A stretch of DNA of 64,000 bases. Source: WHSW01 sp963705955 (GTDB lineage Bacteria > Actinomycetota > Thermoleophilia > Solirubrobacterales > 70-9). Positions 45,283 to 54,308 of the stretch are shown here, piece by piece (position 1 is the first letter of the stretch; each line of letters starts with the position of its first letter). The stretch covers positions 248,001 to 312,000 of the forward strand of contig CAVPLH010000005.1 of assembly GCA_963705955.1 (NCBI GenBank), in the 5' to 3' direction. The notes beneath the pieces were generated by a model. The model had not been told where the DNA came from. It worked only from the letters and a program-made list of their open reading frames with translations, and did no database searches. The position numbers and the translations under genes are program-made.

Positions 45283-46662
45283 GTGCGCATCCTTCTCGTC
45301 GTGCACCAGTTCCTGCCCCGCTACTCGAGTGGAACCGAGGTCTTGACTCGTGACACCGGCATCGAGCTCTCGAACCGCGGGCATGAGGTGCACGTGCTGA
45401 CCGTCGATCCCCACCCCAAGGTCCGCCCCGACGTCGTCGAGGCCGACGACTACGAGTTCGCGGGCCTCCGGGTTCACGCCCTTCGCCTCCCAGCGCCGCC
45501 GTCACAGGTCGAGGAACTGGAGTGGGAGTACGTGAACCCTCTGGCAGCCGACCACGTTGGTGCATATGTCTCGGCGCTGCGGCCCGACGCCGTTCACGTC
45601 TTCCATCTGCTGCACCTCTCGGCCTCGGTGATCGAGCCGCTGCGTGCTCTCGAGGTGCCGCTCGTCATGAGCGCGACCGACTTCTGGTCCTTCTGCGTAA
45701 GAGGCAACCTGAGCAAACCGAGCGGCGAGATGTGCCGCGGGCCCGACGATATCTCCTCGAACTGCCTCGAGTGTCGCCGTGTCGACGAATGGTTCCCCGC
45801 GAGGGTCGTCTCGACCCGGCTCGGGCGTCGTCGATACTTCCGTAGGATCGCTCGTGCTGCGCTTGCTGAGCGCCCCGACGAGCAGCGCAAGGTTCTGCTC
45901 TCGCGGAGGGTGTTGGCTCGTACGCGGGCTCTCCACGACCGTGTGTCGCAGTTCGACATGATCCTCGCGCCGACGAGGCTGACCTACGAGCTGATGCTCG
46001 AGAACGGCTTCGGATCGCACCAGGTGCGCCTCTCTCCCTACGGCATGGATGCCGAGCCGTTTCGCCGTATGAAGCGGCTCGCGGGTGGGACAGCCACGAG
46101 CAACGGGGCTCGGCTGAGGATCGGGTTCATAGGGACGCTTACGGAGCACAAGGGCGTACACGTGTTGATCCAGGCATTCCGTTCATTGCCGAAGGACCCA
46201 AGCGTCACGCTCCGCATCTGCGGAGGGTTGGGGGACTACCCGACATATAGCCGTTCGATCCTGAACCAGATCGCCGAGCACCCGAGGATCAACCTCGCAG
46301 GTCGGTTCCCGAACGATCGAATGGCCGACGAGTTGTCCCGGATCGATGTCCTCGTCGTCCCTTCGGTCTGGTACGAAAATGCGCCGCTCGTCGTCTACGC
46401 GGCGCTCGCTGCGGGAGTCCCCGTGGTCGCGACGGACCTCGGGGGACTCTCCGAAACGATCTCCCATGGACAGAACGGTCTGCTCTTCGAGCCTGCCGAC
46501 GCCGCCGACCTCGCTCGTCAGCTACGCCGGCTGGTCGATGAACCGGGCCTGCTCGCGGCGCTCAGGGAGGGGGCCCACGAGCATCGTTCTGTGGTCGACA
46601 GTGTCGACGAGTTCCTCGAGCTGTACGAGTCACTCAACAACGGGAGTGCGGTTGTTGGCTGA
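45283..46662 (+). CDS. Glycosyltransferase family 4
   Basis: 459 residues, GT-B: VRILLVVHQFLPRYSSGTEV at the start, LRIGFIGTLTEHKGVHVLIQ in the donor half. The Cys-containing stretch CVRGNLSKPSGEMCRGPDD and NCLECRR, found in several capsular GT4 enzymes, may bind a metal. In the donor-site motif YENAPLVVYAALAAG the second Glu of EX7E is Ala. GTG start 2 bp after the previous gene; its end overlaps the epimerase gene. Confidence 0.9.
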   Translation: MRILLVVHQFLPRYSSGTEVLTRDTGIELSNRGHEVHVLTVDPHPKVRPDVVEADDYEFAGLRVHALRLPAPPSQVEELEWEYVNPLAADHVGAYVSALRPDAVHVFHLLHLSASVIEPLRALEVPLVMSATDFWSFCVRGNLSKPSGEMCRGPDDISSNCLECRRVDEWFPARVVSTRLGRRRYFRRIARAALAERPDEQRKVLLSRRVLARTRALHDRVSQFDMILAPTRLTYELMLENGFGSHQVRLSPYGMDAEPFRRMKRLAGGTATSNGARLRIGFIGTLTEHKGVHVLIQAFRSLPKDPSVTLRICGGLGDYPTYSRSILNQIAEHPRINLAGRFPNDRMADELSRIDVLVVPSVWYENAPLVVYAALAAGVPVVATDLGGLSETISHGQNGLLFEPADAADLARQLRRLVDEPGLLAALREGAHEHRSVVDSVDEFLELYESLNNGSAVVG

Positions 46663-47626
46663 GCGCCAGCGATGCGTGGTCGTTGGCGGGGGCCTGCTGG
46701 GAGCGCATACGGCCTGCGCGCTCGCGACCGCAGGCCGCCCGGTAACCGTGTTCAGCCGCACGTTCAGCGATTGGCTGCGGGTAAAACGCAGCGAGGGGCT
46801 CGGGATCGACTTCCAGGAGGGGGTCGTTCCGCCCGAGGACCAGCTCGGAGCCCACCTCAAGGATGCCGATGCGGTGTACTGCTTCGTCGGTTACAGCACC
46901 CCCGCGCGGTCGGGCGGCAGCTCGCTCGCGTCGGCTACCGAGTGGCTGCTGCCGTCTCTGAGCGTGATTGAGGCGGCCGCGCGACACGGGGTACGCCGCG
47001 TGGTGGTTGCCTCATCTGGAGGCACGATCTACGGCCCGACCACAGAGCTGCCCACCCCGGAGTCTCATCCGCTCCAACCAATCTCCGCGCACGGCTCGAC
47101 CTCGATGGCGATCGAGTCTTACGCCGCCCTTTACAGCCGCACCCACCAGCTCGAGGCTGTGATCCTACGCTACTCCAACGTCTACGGCCCGGGCGCACGG
47201 GCACGGGGCGACCAAGGCGTTGTCGCGGCATGGTGCGATGCGCTCGCGCTTCACCAGCCGCTCCCGCTGATCGGGAACCCGAACCAGCAGCGCGATTTCC
47301 TGTATGCGGGCGACGCCGCCACTGCAGCAGTCGCGGCGCTCGACCGCTGTGAGCCGGGCATCTACAACATTGGTGCCGGAGAAGGCACCCGCCTCGGCCG
47401 GGTGCTCGAGGTCCTCGAGGACGTCTCCGGCCGGATCCCCGAGGTCGAGCGACGTCAGGGGCGTGGCGTTGACGTCCCGGCGAGCTCGCTCGATTCCAGC
47501 CTGTTCTTCCGGTGCACCGGCTGGGAACCCTCAACGTTGCTTCGTGACGGCGTCGAGGCGACCTGGCTGTGGACGACCTCGGGCCGCGCGGTCCTGCGAA
47601 CAGGCGAGGCGCGCGCGCCGGGCTGA
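46646..47626 (+). CDS. NAD-dependent epimerase/dehydratase-like protein without YxxxK
   Basis: Extended SDR fold: CVVVGGGLLGAHTACALATA binds the cofactor, VVVASSGGTIYGP holds the active-site Ser/Thr, VILRYSNVYGPGARARGDQG and QQRDFLYAGDAATA complete the family pattern. At the place of the catalytic YxxxK the sequence is AHGSTSMAIES: Tyr is His and Lys is Ser, so normal epimerase chemistry is doubtful. About 326 residues. Start is the GTG at 46646 or the TTG at 46655; both overlap the preceding gene. Confidence 0.83.
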   Translation: MRLLAERQRCVVVGGGLLGAHTACALATAGRPVTVFSRTFSDWLRVKRSEGLGIDFQEGVVPPEDQLGAHLKDADAVYCFVGYSTPARSGGSSLASATEWLLPSLSVIEAAARHGVRRVVVASSGGTIYGPTTELPTPESHPLQPISAHGSTSMAIESYAALYSRTHQLEAVILRYSNVYGPGARARGDQGVVAAWCDALALHQPLPLIGNPNQQRDFLYAGDAATAAVAALDRCEPGIYNIGAGEGTRLGRVLEVLEDVSGRIPEVERRQGRGVDVPASSLDSSLFFRCTGWEPSTLLRDGVEATWLWTTSGRAVLRTGEARAPG

Positions 47627-47639
47627 ATCGCGCCCACCA

Positions 47640-47890
47640 CGACACCGGTTGGTGGCATTCAAGCCTGCCGGATCGGTGACGCACATTGGTGGGCGTACGG
47701 GTTCAGCGCAGATCCATCCCCGCCCCCGAGATCGACCCTTGTGCTTCCAGAGATGGTGCATGGACGACACGGCGACGTCACGTGCGTCGCGGAGGATGTG
47801 GACCACCTTGGCTTCCGGGTAGACGTTGGCGATTTCGTCGACCGGACCCGACCGCGGAAAGGCGTCTTGTCGCCGGCGATGCGTTAGCCG
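47640..47890 (-). pseudogene. Fragment of a sulfotransferase gene
   Basis: On the minus strand VVHILRDARDVAVSSMHH with LWKHKG (about 47730-47806) is the 3'-phosphate-binding block of PAPS sulfotransferases, and AGDKTP (near 47870) the preceding motif. The two are in different frames and both ends of the gene are missing. A third sulfotransferase trace in the same locus. Nothing else is visible in 47891-47974. Confidence 0.6.
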
Positions 47891-47974
47891 CCCGCCGTAG
47901 CCTGATCGCGAGAAAATGGTTGGTAGGGCCCGATGACGGTCGCGCCTCTCGGACGCAGCCGCATCGCCGCCAGC

Positions 47975-48913
47975 TCAGCGAGTTGACCGTCGCCGGCGCA
48001 GTAGGGCCATCGCGGCCCGTCCGCTGGTTGGGTTGCCGCTGAGCGCGAACCGCAGCTCGCGCAGTACAGACGCAATTCGGAAGGCAAGTGCGCGGGGCGC
48101 ACCGTGACGGCGCCTGTGCAGCTCAACCTTGTTTTGGACGAGCAGCGTCCAGAGGTCGGGGTCGACGCGGGAGGACCCGCCAAGGTGAGTCGCGACTGCA
48201 TCCGGCGCCAGTTCGGTGGCATAGCCTCGTTCGCCGGCGCGCAGCGCGTATTCGGCGTCCTCGGAGTAGAGGAAGAACGACTCGTCGAAGCGACCGCAAC
48301 GGTCGAGGCACTCACGCGAGATCATCAGTGCTGCCCCTGAAGCCCAGGCGGCGGTCGAAGGCCGGTAGTAGGCGGCTCGGTCGAGCACCGTCTCGCTCAA
48401 GCCGAGTCTGCCCGAGAGCCGCACGCCGATCGCAGCCTCCGCCAGGGCGCGCGAGACCGAGGGTTCGAACCTCAGCGTAAAGAGCAGGTTGCCTCGGGAG
48501 TCGACAAGCCGCGGGACGACGATCCCGACTCGCGGTCGCTGGTTAGGATCGCCGGTTGCCGCAGCCGCGCGCCCGAGTCGCGCCTGCATCCGCGCTGCGG
48601 ATCCAGGCGCGAGGCGAACGTCGGGGTTAAGGACAAGAACATCTCGCGACGGATCGGTATCCGCGAGCCCGCGATTCGCCGCCGCCGCGAAGCCCGCGTT
48701 AGTGCCCATCTGGACGATGCCGGCACCGGCCGCCGCGGCGATCCCGGGAGTGTCGTCGGCGGAGGCGTTATCGACGATCACCAGGTCCCAAACGAGCCCT
48801 CGCATCCCGCCAACCAGCGAGTCCAGCATTCCGGGCAACACGCCGCCGCTGTTGTAGGTGACGACGATGACGTCGGCGCTGGCGTTCTCCGGCGGATCGC
48901 TCAGGGGGTCCAT
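47975..48913 (-). CDS. Family 2 glycosyltransferase, rhamnosyltransferase-like
   Basis: 312 residues: DVIVVTYNSGGVLPGMLDSL, LVIVDNASADDTP, GFAAAANRGLADTD, VLVLNPDVRL and FFLYSEDAEYALRAGERGY, the ordered motifs of WbbL-type transferases. The C-terminus (VQNKVELHRRRHG) matches the family. ATG at 48913, overlapping the methyltransferase gene by 13 bp on the same strand, so they form one operon with the next glycosyltransferase. Confidence 0.93.
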   Translation of the reverse strand: MDPLSDPPENASADVIVVTYNSGGVLPGMLDSLVGGMRGLVWDLVIVDNASADDTPGIAAAAGAGIVQMGTNAGFAAAANRGLADTDPSRDVLVLNPDVRLAPGSAARMQARLGRAAAATGDPNQRPRVGIVVPRLVDSRGNLLFTLRFEPSVSRALAEAAIGVRLSGRLGLSETVLDRAAYYRPSTAAWASGAALMISRECLDRCGRFDESFFLYSEDAEYALRAGERGYATELAPDAVATHLGGSSRVDPDLWTLLVQNKVELHRRRHGAPRALAFRIASVLRELRFALSGNPTSGRAAMALLRRRRSTR

Positions 48914-49569
48914 CCGCCCATGGCGACGAACGACTTCGTCAGACCGGCGACTCTCTCACGGTGGAGAACGGCACCGGGAAACAGCGCTCGCATCTCGGAG
49001 GCAGTCAGCAGCCGGATCTCGTTCACAGCCTCGACGGCAGCCGCGCGGTCGGGGATCGCCTCGTGGTAGCCGAGTGCGAAGCGCCTCACGAGCGCGACCC
49101 GTGCGGCGACTGGCAGAAACTGAAACCCCGGTACGAGGAAATGAGGCTCGAGCGGGAAATAGCGGTTTGGCGTCTGGACGAAGTAGCGACTGCCGACACG
49201 GCGCACCTCCTGCGCCATCCGCAGCTGATCCTGCCAGTCACCTACATGCTCGATCACGGAGTTCGAGAAGACGATCGGGAACTCGTCCTCGTTGAGCCCG
49301 ACCAGCTCGCGAGCGTCGCCGACCACCGCGACGATGTTCGCCTCCTGCGCCTTCTGTGGCTTGTTGTTGAGCAGCACGATCTCAAAGCCGGATCGCCCCG
49401 CGTAGCCCATGTGGCGCCAGAAGCTCTCGACTCCGCCGACATCGAGGATTCGGACCGGCCGCGGCACCGATGCGCAGAGCGACTCGAAGATACGGAACCG
49501 ACGCCGGCGGAAGCGGTTCGCCAGCGATCCTGCCTCACGGTTATCCGCAAATCTGAACAGAGCTCTCAC
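48901..49569 (-). CDS. SAM-dependent methyltransferase (class I)
   Basis: About 222 residues. PVRILDVGGVESFW is a modified motif I (DVGG in place of DxGxG), EIVLLNNKPQ and VGDARELVGLNEDEFPIVFS follow, with NSVIEHVGDW as motif IV/V. Such enzymes methylate sugars or terminal groups in polysaccharide loci. A GTG at 49569 overlaps the stop of the upstream glycosyltransferase. Confidence 0.85.
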   Translation of the reverse strand: MRALFRFADNREAGSLANRFRRRRFRIFESLCASVPRPVRILDVGGVESFWRHMGYAGRSGFEIVLLNNKPQKAQEANIVAVVGDARELVGLNEDEFPIVFSNSVIEHVGDWQDQLRMAQEVRRVGSRYFVQTPNRYFPLEPHFLVPGFQFLPVAARVALVRRFALGYHEAIPDRAAAVEAVNEIRLLTASEMRALFPGAVLHRERVAGLTKSFVAMGGWTP

Positions 49570-51161
49570 GGCGGCGGCGCCGGAACTGGCGGCTCGATGG
49601 TGGTGCCGACCCGGTCGCTCGGGAATGCGCCATGCCTGGGCAGCCAGGCGCGCGCCGCCCGCTTGCTTGCCGGCTGGGCCGCGAGCAGGCGCCTCCAGGC
49701 GAAGGCGCGCAACAGCCTGCCCTCGGCACCAACCGTTTCACTGAGCCCGACGAGTCGGCGGAGCTGTCGTGTCGCCAGCCACGCGATCGCGGCTGGCGAG
49801 CGTTCGGCATCGCTGAGCCGCTTGAGCCCGCGGCGACGACCCTCGGAGAGCCCAGACCCACAACGCGCGAGCAAAAGCCGCGCCATCAGCGCGACGCGGC
49901 AGTACTCCTGGAAGTAGGTCGTCCGCCAGTGGTCGTAGAAGTACTCGGGATCGGCGCCGAAGTGCCGCAATCGCTCGCGAAGGTGGCGTCCGCTGAGCGC
50001 CCACGCCTGCCCCCGCTCATGGCCGAGCACGGCGTCGTCATGCTGCACATAATCGTAGAGCGGGCGGTCGATGTAGGCGACCTTCCCGATCGCCAGCCCA
50101 ACCAGCGCCATCCAATGATCGTGATACAGGCCGCCGAACGCCGGCGGGAACGGCAGCGCGAGGTCGACAACGCGCCGTCGGAACAGGGCTGCCGACCCCG
50201 AGACTGTGTTGGCCAGCAGCATTGAGATGAGGTCCGTACTGTTGTTACGACGTCTGGTCCAGTAGGTCGGCGAGATGAGCCTCCCCACGTGATCAATGAC
50301 GCGGGCGTCGCTGTAGGCGATCGACGCCGACCCGATCGCGTCCACCAGAGCGTCGAGCTTGTCACGGTGCCAGCGGTCGTCCTGGTCGGCGAGGGCGATG
50401 AACTCCGCTTCGGGAGGTGCGAGACGCAATGCGCGCTCGAAGTTGTGGAAGAAGCCGGCTCTGAGGTCGGCGTGCGAGACGATGAATCGGGGGTCGTCGC
50501 CGACCATCGCCTCCAGCGCGGCGAAGCTCTCGGGCGATGAGCTATCGTCGCTGATCAAGCAGACCCAGTCGCGGTTTGTCTGCTGCCGGATCGATTCGAT
50601 CTGTTGCTCGAGAAGGTCGAGGGGCGGCTCGTAGGTGGCCATGCAGATTGCGATCCGCGGTCGGGCTGCGGCAGTCCGAGCCGAGTCGTTCTCATGATGG
50701 CGCCGCGGCCGCGGGCCGCTGAGCTCGATCGAACCGACGGGGGCGCGGGACCTCGTGCCGTCGTCAAGCCTCGCCACGAGCTCGACGCCAATCGTGCGGA
50801 AGCGATCTGAGGCGGGCAACGTGGCAATGCCCCAGAACCCACCGCGGTAGGCATGGTCGTCCTTTCCGTTGGCAGCCAGATCAGGTCGCGGAATCGAGTG
50901 GGCAGTGACCGGGTTGAGACGGCCGTCGATCTCGATTGCGAGCGCCTTCAGCCGCCGCACCGGGTGCGAGCAGGAGCCGGCGACGAAGATCTGGTTCGCG
51001 CGGTCGGCCGACAGCCGTGACGGGAGTTCGGTGTCGAGCTGGGCGAGAAGTCGGCTGTCAGAGTCGGAAGAGGCCACCCGATTGGACGAATAGTCCCTGT
51101 GGGTTGCGCCATACAGGGTGCATCGGATACTTTCATGCTGCGTGAGGGGAGACGCAACCAC
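49566..51161 (-). CDS. Family 2 glycosyltransferase with N-terminal beta domain
   Basis: The GT2 domain starts near residue 170 (RIAICMATYEPPLDLLEQQI; VCLISDDSSSPESF; FIALADQDDRWHRDKLDAL), with HDHWMALVGLAIGKVAYIDRP as acceptor-side motif. The first 160 residues resemble a carbohydrate-binding beta sandwich seen in other large GT2 proteins (FVAGSCSHPVRRLKALAIEI). The C-terminal third is helical. The GTG at 51161 gives the longest protein; a GTG at 51077 also fits. Divergent from the priming transferase gene, only about 20 bp apart. Confidence 0.85.
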   Translation of the reverse strand: MVASPLTQHESIRCTLYGATHRDYSSNRVASSDSDSRLLAQLDTELPSRLSADRANQIFVAGSCSHPVRRLKALAIEIDGRLNPVTAHSIPRPDLAANGKDDHAYRGGFWGIATLPASDRFRTIGVELVARLDDGTRSRAPVGSIELSGPRPRRHHENDSARTAAARPRIAICMATYEPPLDLLEQQIESIRQQTNRDWVCLISDDSSSPESFAALEAMVGDDPRFIVSHADLRAGFFHNFERALRLAPPEAEFIALADQDDRWHRDKLDALVDAIGSASIAYSDARVIDHVGRLISPTYWTRRRNNSTDLISMLLANTVSGSAALFRRRVVDLALPFPPAFGGLYHDHWMALVGLAIGKVAYIDRPLYDYVQHDDAVLGHERGQAWALSGRHLRERLRHFGADPEYFYDHWRTTYFQEYCRVALMARLLLARCGSGLSEGRRRGLKRLSDAERSPAAIAWLATRQLRRLVGLSETVGAEGRLLRAFAWRRLLAAQPASKRAARAWLPRHGAFPSDRVGTTIEPPVPAPPP

Positions 51162-51181
51162 CCGGAATCGGATCGCCTGAC

Positions 51182-52807
51182 TTGGCAGCGCCCTGGCGGA
51201 ACCGAACTGGCTTCGTCGTCGACCAAGTGCTCGAAGCGTTGCCGTTTTCGGCCGCGAGACACGATTTGGGCCCGCCCGGCCCGCGGCTGCTGGTCGAGAC
51301 CAAGAAGCCTCCCCGCGAGGGCCATCGCGTCGGGATCACCCGTCGCGAGACGTTCGCGGCGACAATCGCGGCTTTGTCCTTCGACGGCTCCTGTTCGCCG
51401 GCGACCTGGTGGGCCTCAGTCTCTGCTGGGGGCTCGCGCTGGGCGGCGCAGCATTGTTCGCGACCGAGGCCTATCTCGACTGCCGACATCATTCTCTTCG
51501 TCGCCCTCCTCCCGGCATGGTTCTTGATCGCGAACGCGGTTGGCATCTATCACCTCTCAGAGCGGCGGCTCGGGCACTCGGTTGTCGACGAGGTCGGTCC
51601 GATCGCGTTGGCGCTGACGATGTGGAGTTGGGTATTCCTGCTCGCGCGGATCGTATTTGAGCCCGGGCCTGATCGACGCGCTTCCGTCGGTGCTGCTCTG
51701 GATCGTGGCTCTTGGCGTGCTGCCCGCTACCCGCGGCGGCGCTGCGGGTGTTCGCACGCCATCAGGGCTGGTACCGGCAGCGTGTCGCCGTGATCGGCAC
51801 GCCCGGAGACGTCAATCGGGTGATCCGCCGGCTGGAGCGCCATCCAGAGCTGGGGCTCGAGCTCTGCTGCGTCGTCAGGATAGAGACCGCCTCGCCGGCA
51901 AACGGGTTCATCGATCTTCGGCCGATGTCGCGCGAGGACCGCGAGCCACGCGAGGCGCGGGACCTCGCTGCAGAGCTCGTCGGTGTGGTCTCGCGCGCCG
52001 ACGTCAACCGAGTCGTGATCGCGAGCTCCCCGGGCGACATGGACCAGCGTAGTGAGCTGATCCGCGCCCTCAGCGAGCTCGGCGTCCACGTCGACATGGT
52101 CTCGGCCGAGGCCGATGCAATCCCTTCCCGTGGCGCGCTTCACTTCGTTGAGGGGCTCCCGATGCTCTCGATCTCGGTCGCGCGCGCCGCTCGAAGCCGG
52201 ACAGCGCTGAAGCGGGTATTCGACATCGCCGCTTCGGCCTTAGGCCTTCTGGTGCTCTCGCCTTTCCTCGTCTACTGCGGGATCCGGATCCGGCTTGACA
52301 GCCGCGGTCCGGTCCTGTTTCGCCAAGCAGCGTGTCGGACGCACGGGGCGCACGTTCAACCTGTTGAAATTCCGCACAATGGTTGACGGAGCGGAGGGGA
52401 TGAAGGGTGAGCTGATCGGCTTGAACTTCCACGAATTTGGAGACACCCCTGGGATGTTCAAGATCACCTCCGACCCGCGGATCACGTCGTTCGGAGCCAA
52501 GCTGCGGCGCTGGTCGTTCGACGAACTTCCGCAACTCTGGAACGTCTTCTGCGGCGACATGAGCCTGGTGGGACCGCGGCCTCTGATTCCGAGCGAAGCG
52601 GCGATGGTCAAGGGACACTACGAGGCCCGTCTGAACACGCGGCCGGGAATCACCGGACCATGGCAGACCCTCGGGCGCAGCGACATCGGGTTCGAGGACA
52701 TGCTCAAGCTCGACTACACGTATGTCACCAACTGGTCATTTTCGGAGGACATCAAGCTTCTCGCCAAGACGGCGGGCGCCGTCAGCCTGGGCAGGGGCGC
52801 ATACTGA
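51182..52807 (+). CDS. Polyprenyl-phosphate sugar-1-phosphate transferase (priming enzyme), multiple frameshifts
   Basis: WbaP/ExoY-type enzyme that starts a glycan repeat unit by loading a sugar phosphate onto undecaprenyl phosphate. The N-terminal helices (GDLVGLSLCWGLALGGAALF; ADIILFVALLPAWFLIANAV), a CoA-binding-like middle domain (VAVIGTPGDVNRVIRRLERH) and the catalytic C-terminus (LLKFRTMVDGAEGMKGELIG; RRWSFDELPQLWNVFCGDMS; VGPRPL) are all present but spread over three frames, with shifts near 51385, 51478, 51668, 51735 and 52325. The start is uncertain. This enzyme marks the region as an exopolysaccharide or capsule locus. Confidence 0.85.
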
Positions 52808-52814
52808 CGCCGGC

Positions 52815-53330
52815 GTGACAGACCGCCTCGAAGCCTTCGCCAAGATCTACGACGAGCATGTGTGGGACGTCTACGGGTTCTTCGGATACCGCGTCTCCTC
52901 GCGGGAGCAGGTAGAGGATCTCGTCCAGACGACGTTCGAGCGCGCACTGCGCGCATGGCACCGCTTCGATCCCGAGCGGGCGACCCCTCGGACCTGGCTA
53001 TTGGCGATCGCCAGCAATTTGCTGATCGATCACTACCGGCGCAATCGGGGTGGCCGCGAGGAGCCGCTGCCGGCCGAGGAGATCGGAGCGATAGGGGATT
53101 CCGAGGCAATCGACGCCCGGCTCGGGGTGGACCCTTACCTCCAGGCTGCGCTCGAGCGCCTCACCGACAGGGAACGTGAGTTGATCGCTCTCCGCTACGG
53201 CGGCGATCTCAGCGGCCCCGAGATCGCTCAGATCACCGGGCTCTCACTTGCGAACGTCCAGCAGATCCTTTCGCGGGCACTGCGGAGGCTACGCTCGGAG
53301 TTGAGCGAGAGCAGGCCCGCGAACGCCTAG
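52815..53330 (+). CDS. ECF-family RNA polymerase sigma factor
   Basis: 171 residues with sigma region 2 (YDEHVWDVYGFFGYRVSSRE; TFERALRAWHRFDPERATPR; TWLLAIASNLLIDHYRR) and region 4 (LTDRERELIALRYGGDLSGP; EIAQITGLSLANVQQILSRA). GTG at 52815, 7 bp after the priming transferase stop, so it is probably in the same transcript. No clear anti-sigma factor follows; the small membrane protein at 56643-56894 has a faint anti-sigma look but is far away. May control the surface-glycan genes. Confidence 0.9.
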   Translation: MTDRLEAFAKIYDEHVWDVYGFFGYRVSSREQVEDLVQTTFERALRAWHRFDPERATPRTWLLAIASNLLIDHYRRNRGGREEPLPAEEIGAIGDSEAIDARLGVDPYLQAALERLTDRERELIALRYGGDLSGPEIAQITGLSLANVQQILSRALRRLRSELSESRPANA

Positions 53331-53331
53331 A

Positions 53332-53490
53332 GGCGTGCGATCCGAACGCTCGCCCATCGCCGCCCGGGCGACGGCGAGCGCGATCAGCTCGGGGTGTGTG
53401 ATCTCGCCCTTTCGGTCCCGGGCGAGGAATCGAGAGTGCGTCCGCGAACACGTAGGCTGCGACGACGAGGGTCTCCAGCGATGCTGTCAT
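53332..53490 (-). pseudogene. N-terminal remnant of a transposase (IS982-like)
   Basis: MTASLETLVVAAYVFADALS, then PGPKG and, after a frame change near 53410, ITHPELIALAVARAAMGERS: the N-terminus of IS982-type transposases. The rest of the gene is missing and no terminal repeats are visible. The flank 53491-53626 holds nothing else I recognise. Confidence 0.55.
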
Positions 53491-53626
53491 CTCGTGCTCC
53501 AACGAGGGGCAGGGGTGGAGGCCCTTCTCTGTTCCACGATGGGTTCCTCGCTCGTGAGCGGCGAACCCACATCAAGCCTCTAGTGATTTCTGTCAGCATC
53601 GACGGAGCGCGTTCGTAAGATCCGGT

Positions 53627-54308
53627 ATGCCTCTAAGACTGACCATCGGCGCGATTCTGGTCCTGCTCTCGATTGTCGTAGTGGCCGGCCAGGCATCCGC
53701 GGCGGACATTTCGGCGACCGACCAATACCAGGAGAACATCCCGGGCGCGGGAGGTGATCATCCGGCCCATCACGGTGATGGAGCCAGCTCCGAGGGCTCC
53801 CACGAGGGCGGCGGGGCTGCCGGTGGCGGTGGATCCGGCGGCGGGGCTGCCGGTGGCGGTGGATCCGGCGGCGGGGCTGCCGGTGGCGGTGGATCCGGCG
53901 GCGGGGCTGCCGGTGGCGGTCCGGCCCTCCCGCAGGGCTCGGCAAGTCAGCTGAGTGCCGCGGGGGCCGACGGAGCCGCCGCGGCCGCGCTCGCCCAGCA
54001 GAACGCTCCTGCCTCGGACGGCGCCGGTCGCAACGGTACGGGCGGCAACGGTACGGGCGGCAGACGGTGCGGGCGGCAGCGGTGCGGGCGGCAGCGGTGC
54101 GGGTGCGGACACATCCACGCACGCGTCGAGTGACACATCCTCCGGCGAGCATCCGAACGGCGTCGACGGGGTAGTCCACACGCTGGTCAACGGCTCGGCT
54201 GACGGAGGCATGGGTCTCGGGCTCCCGATCATCTTCGTGGCGTCGCTTCTCGGAGCGATTGTCTATCTGGTCGCGCGTCGGCGTCGGGTCGGCACGGGTA
54301 GCGTGTGA
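53627..54308 (+). CDS. Secreted Gly-rich surface protein with C-terminal membrane anchor, frameshifted
   Basis: Signal peptide (MPLRLTIGAILVLLSIVVVA, cleaved near ASA), a His-containing stretch (GGDHPAHHGDGASSEGSHEG), four GGGAAGGGGS repeats, a low-complexity region, and after a shift near 54060 a Ser/Thr-rich stalk and a transmembrane helix with basic tail (LGLPIIFVASLLGAIVYLVA, then RRRR). This is a cell-surface protein design without LPXTG. Function unknown. It overlaps the glycoside-hydrolase-like gene by 4 nt. Confidence 0.65.
53807..53930 (+). repeat. 30-bp tandem repeat coding GGGAAGGGGS
   Basis: Nearly four exact copies with period 30 (53811, 53841, 53871, 53901; the last diverges after GGTGGCGGT). 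Codes a flexible glycine linker in the surface protein; copy number is likely to vary between strains. Confidence 0.95.

Noticed and set aside
53807..53930. The 30-bp repeats as a CRISPR array
   Set aside because: Copies are contiguous without spacers and code in frame for a Gly-rich linker.
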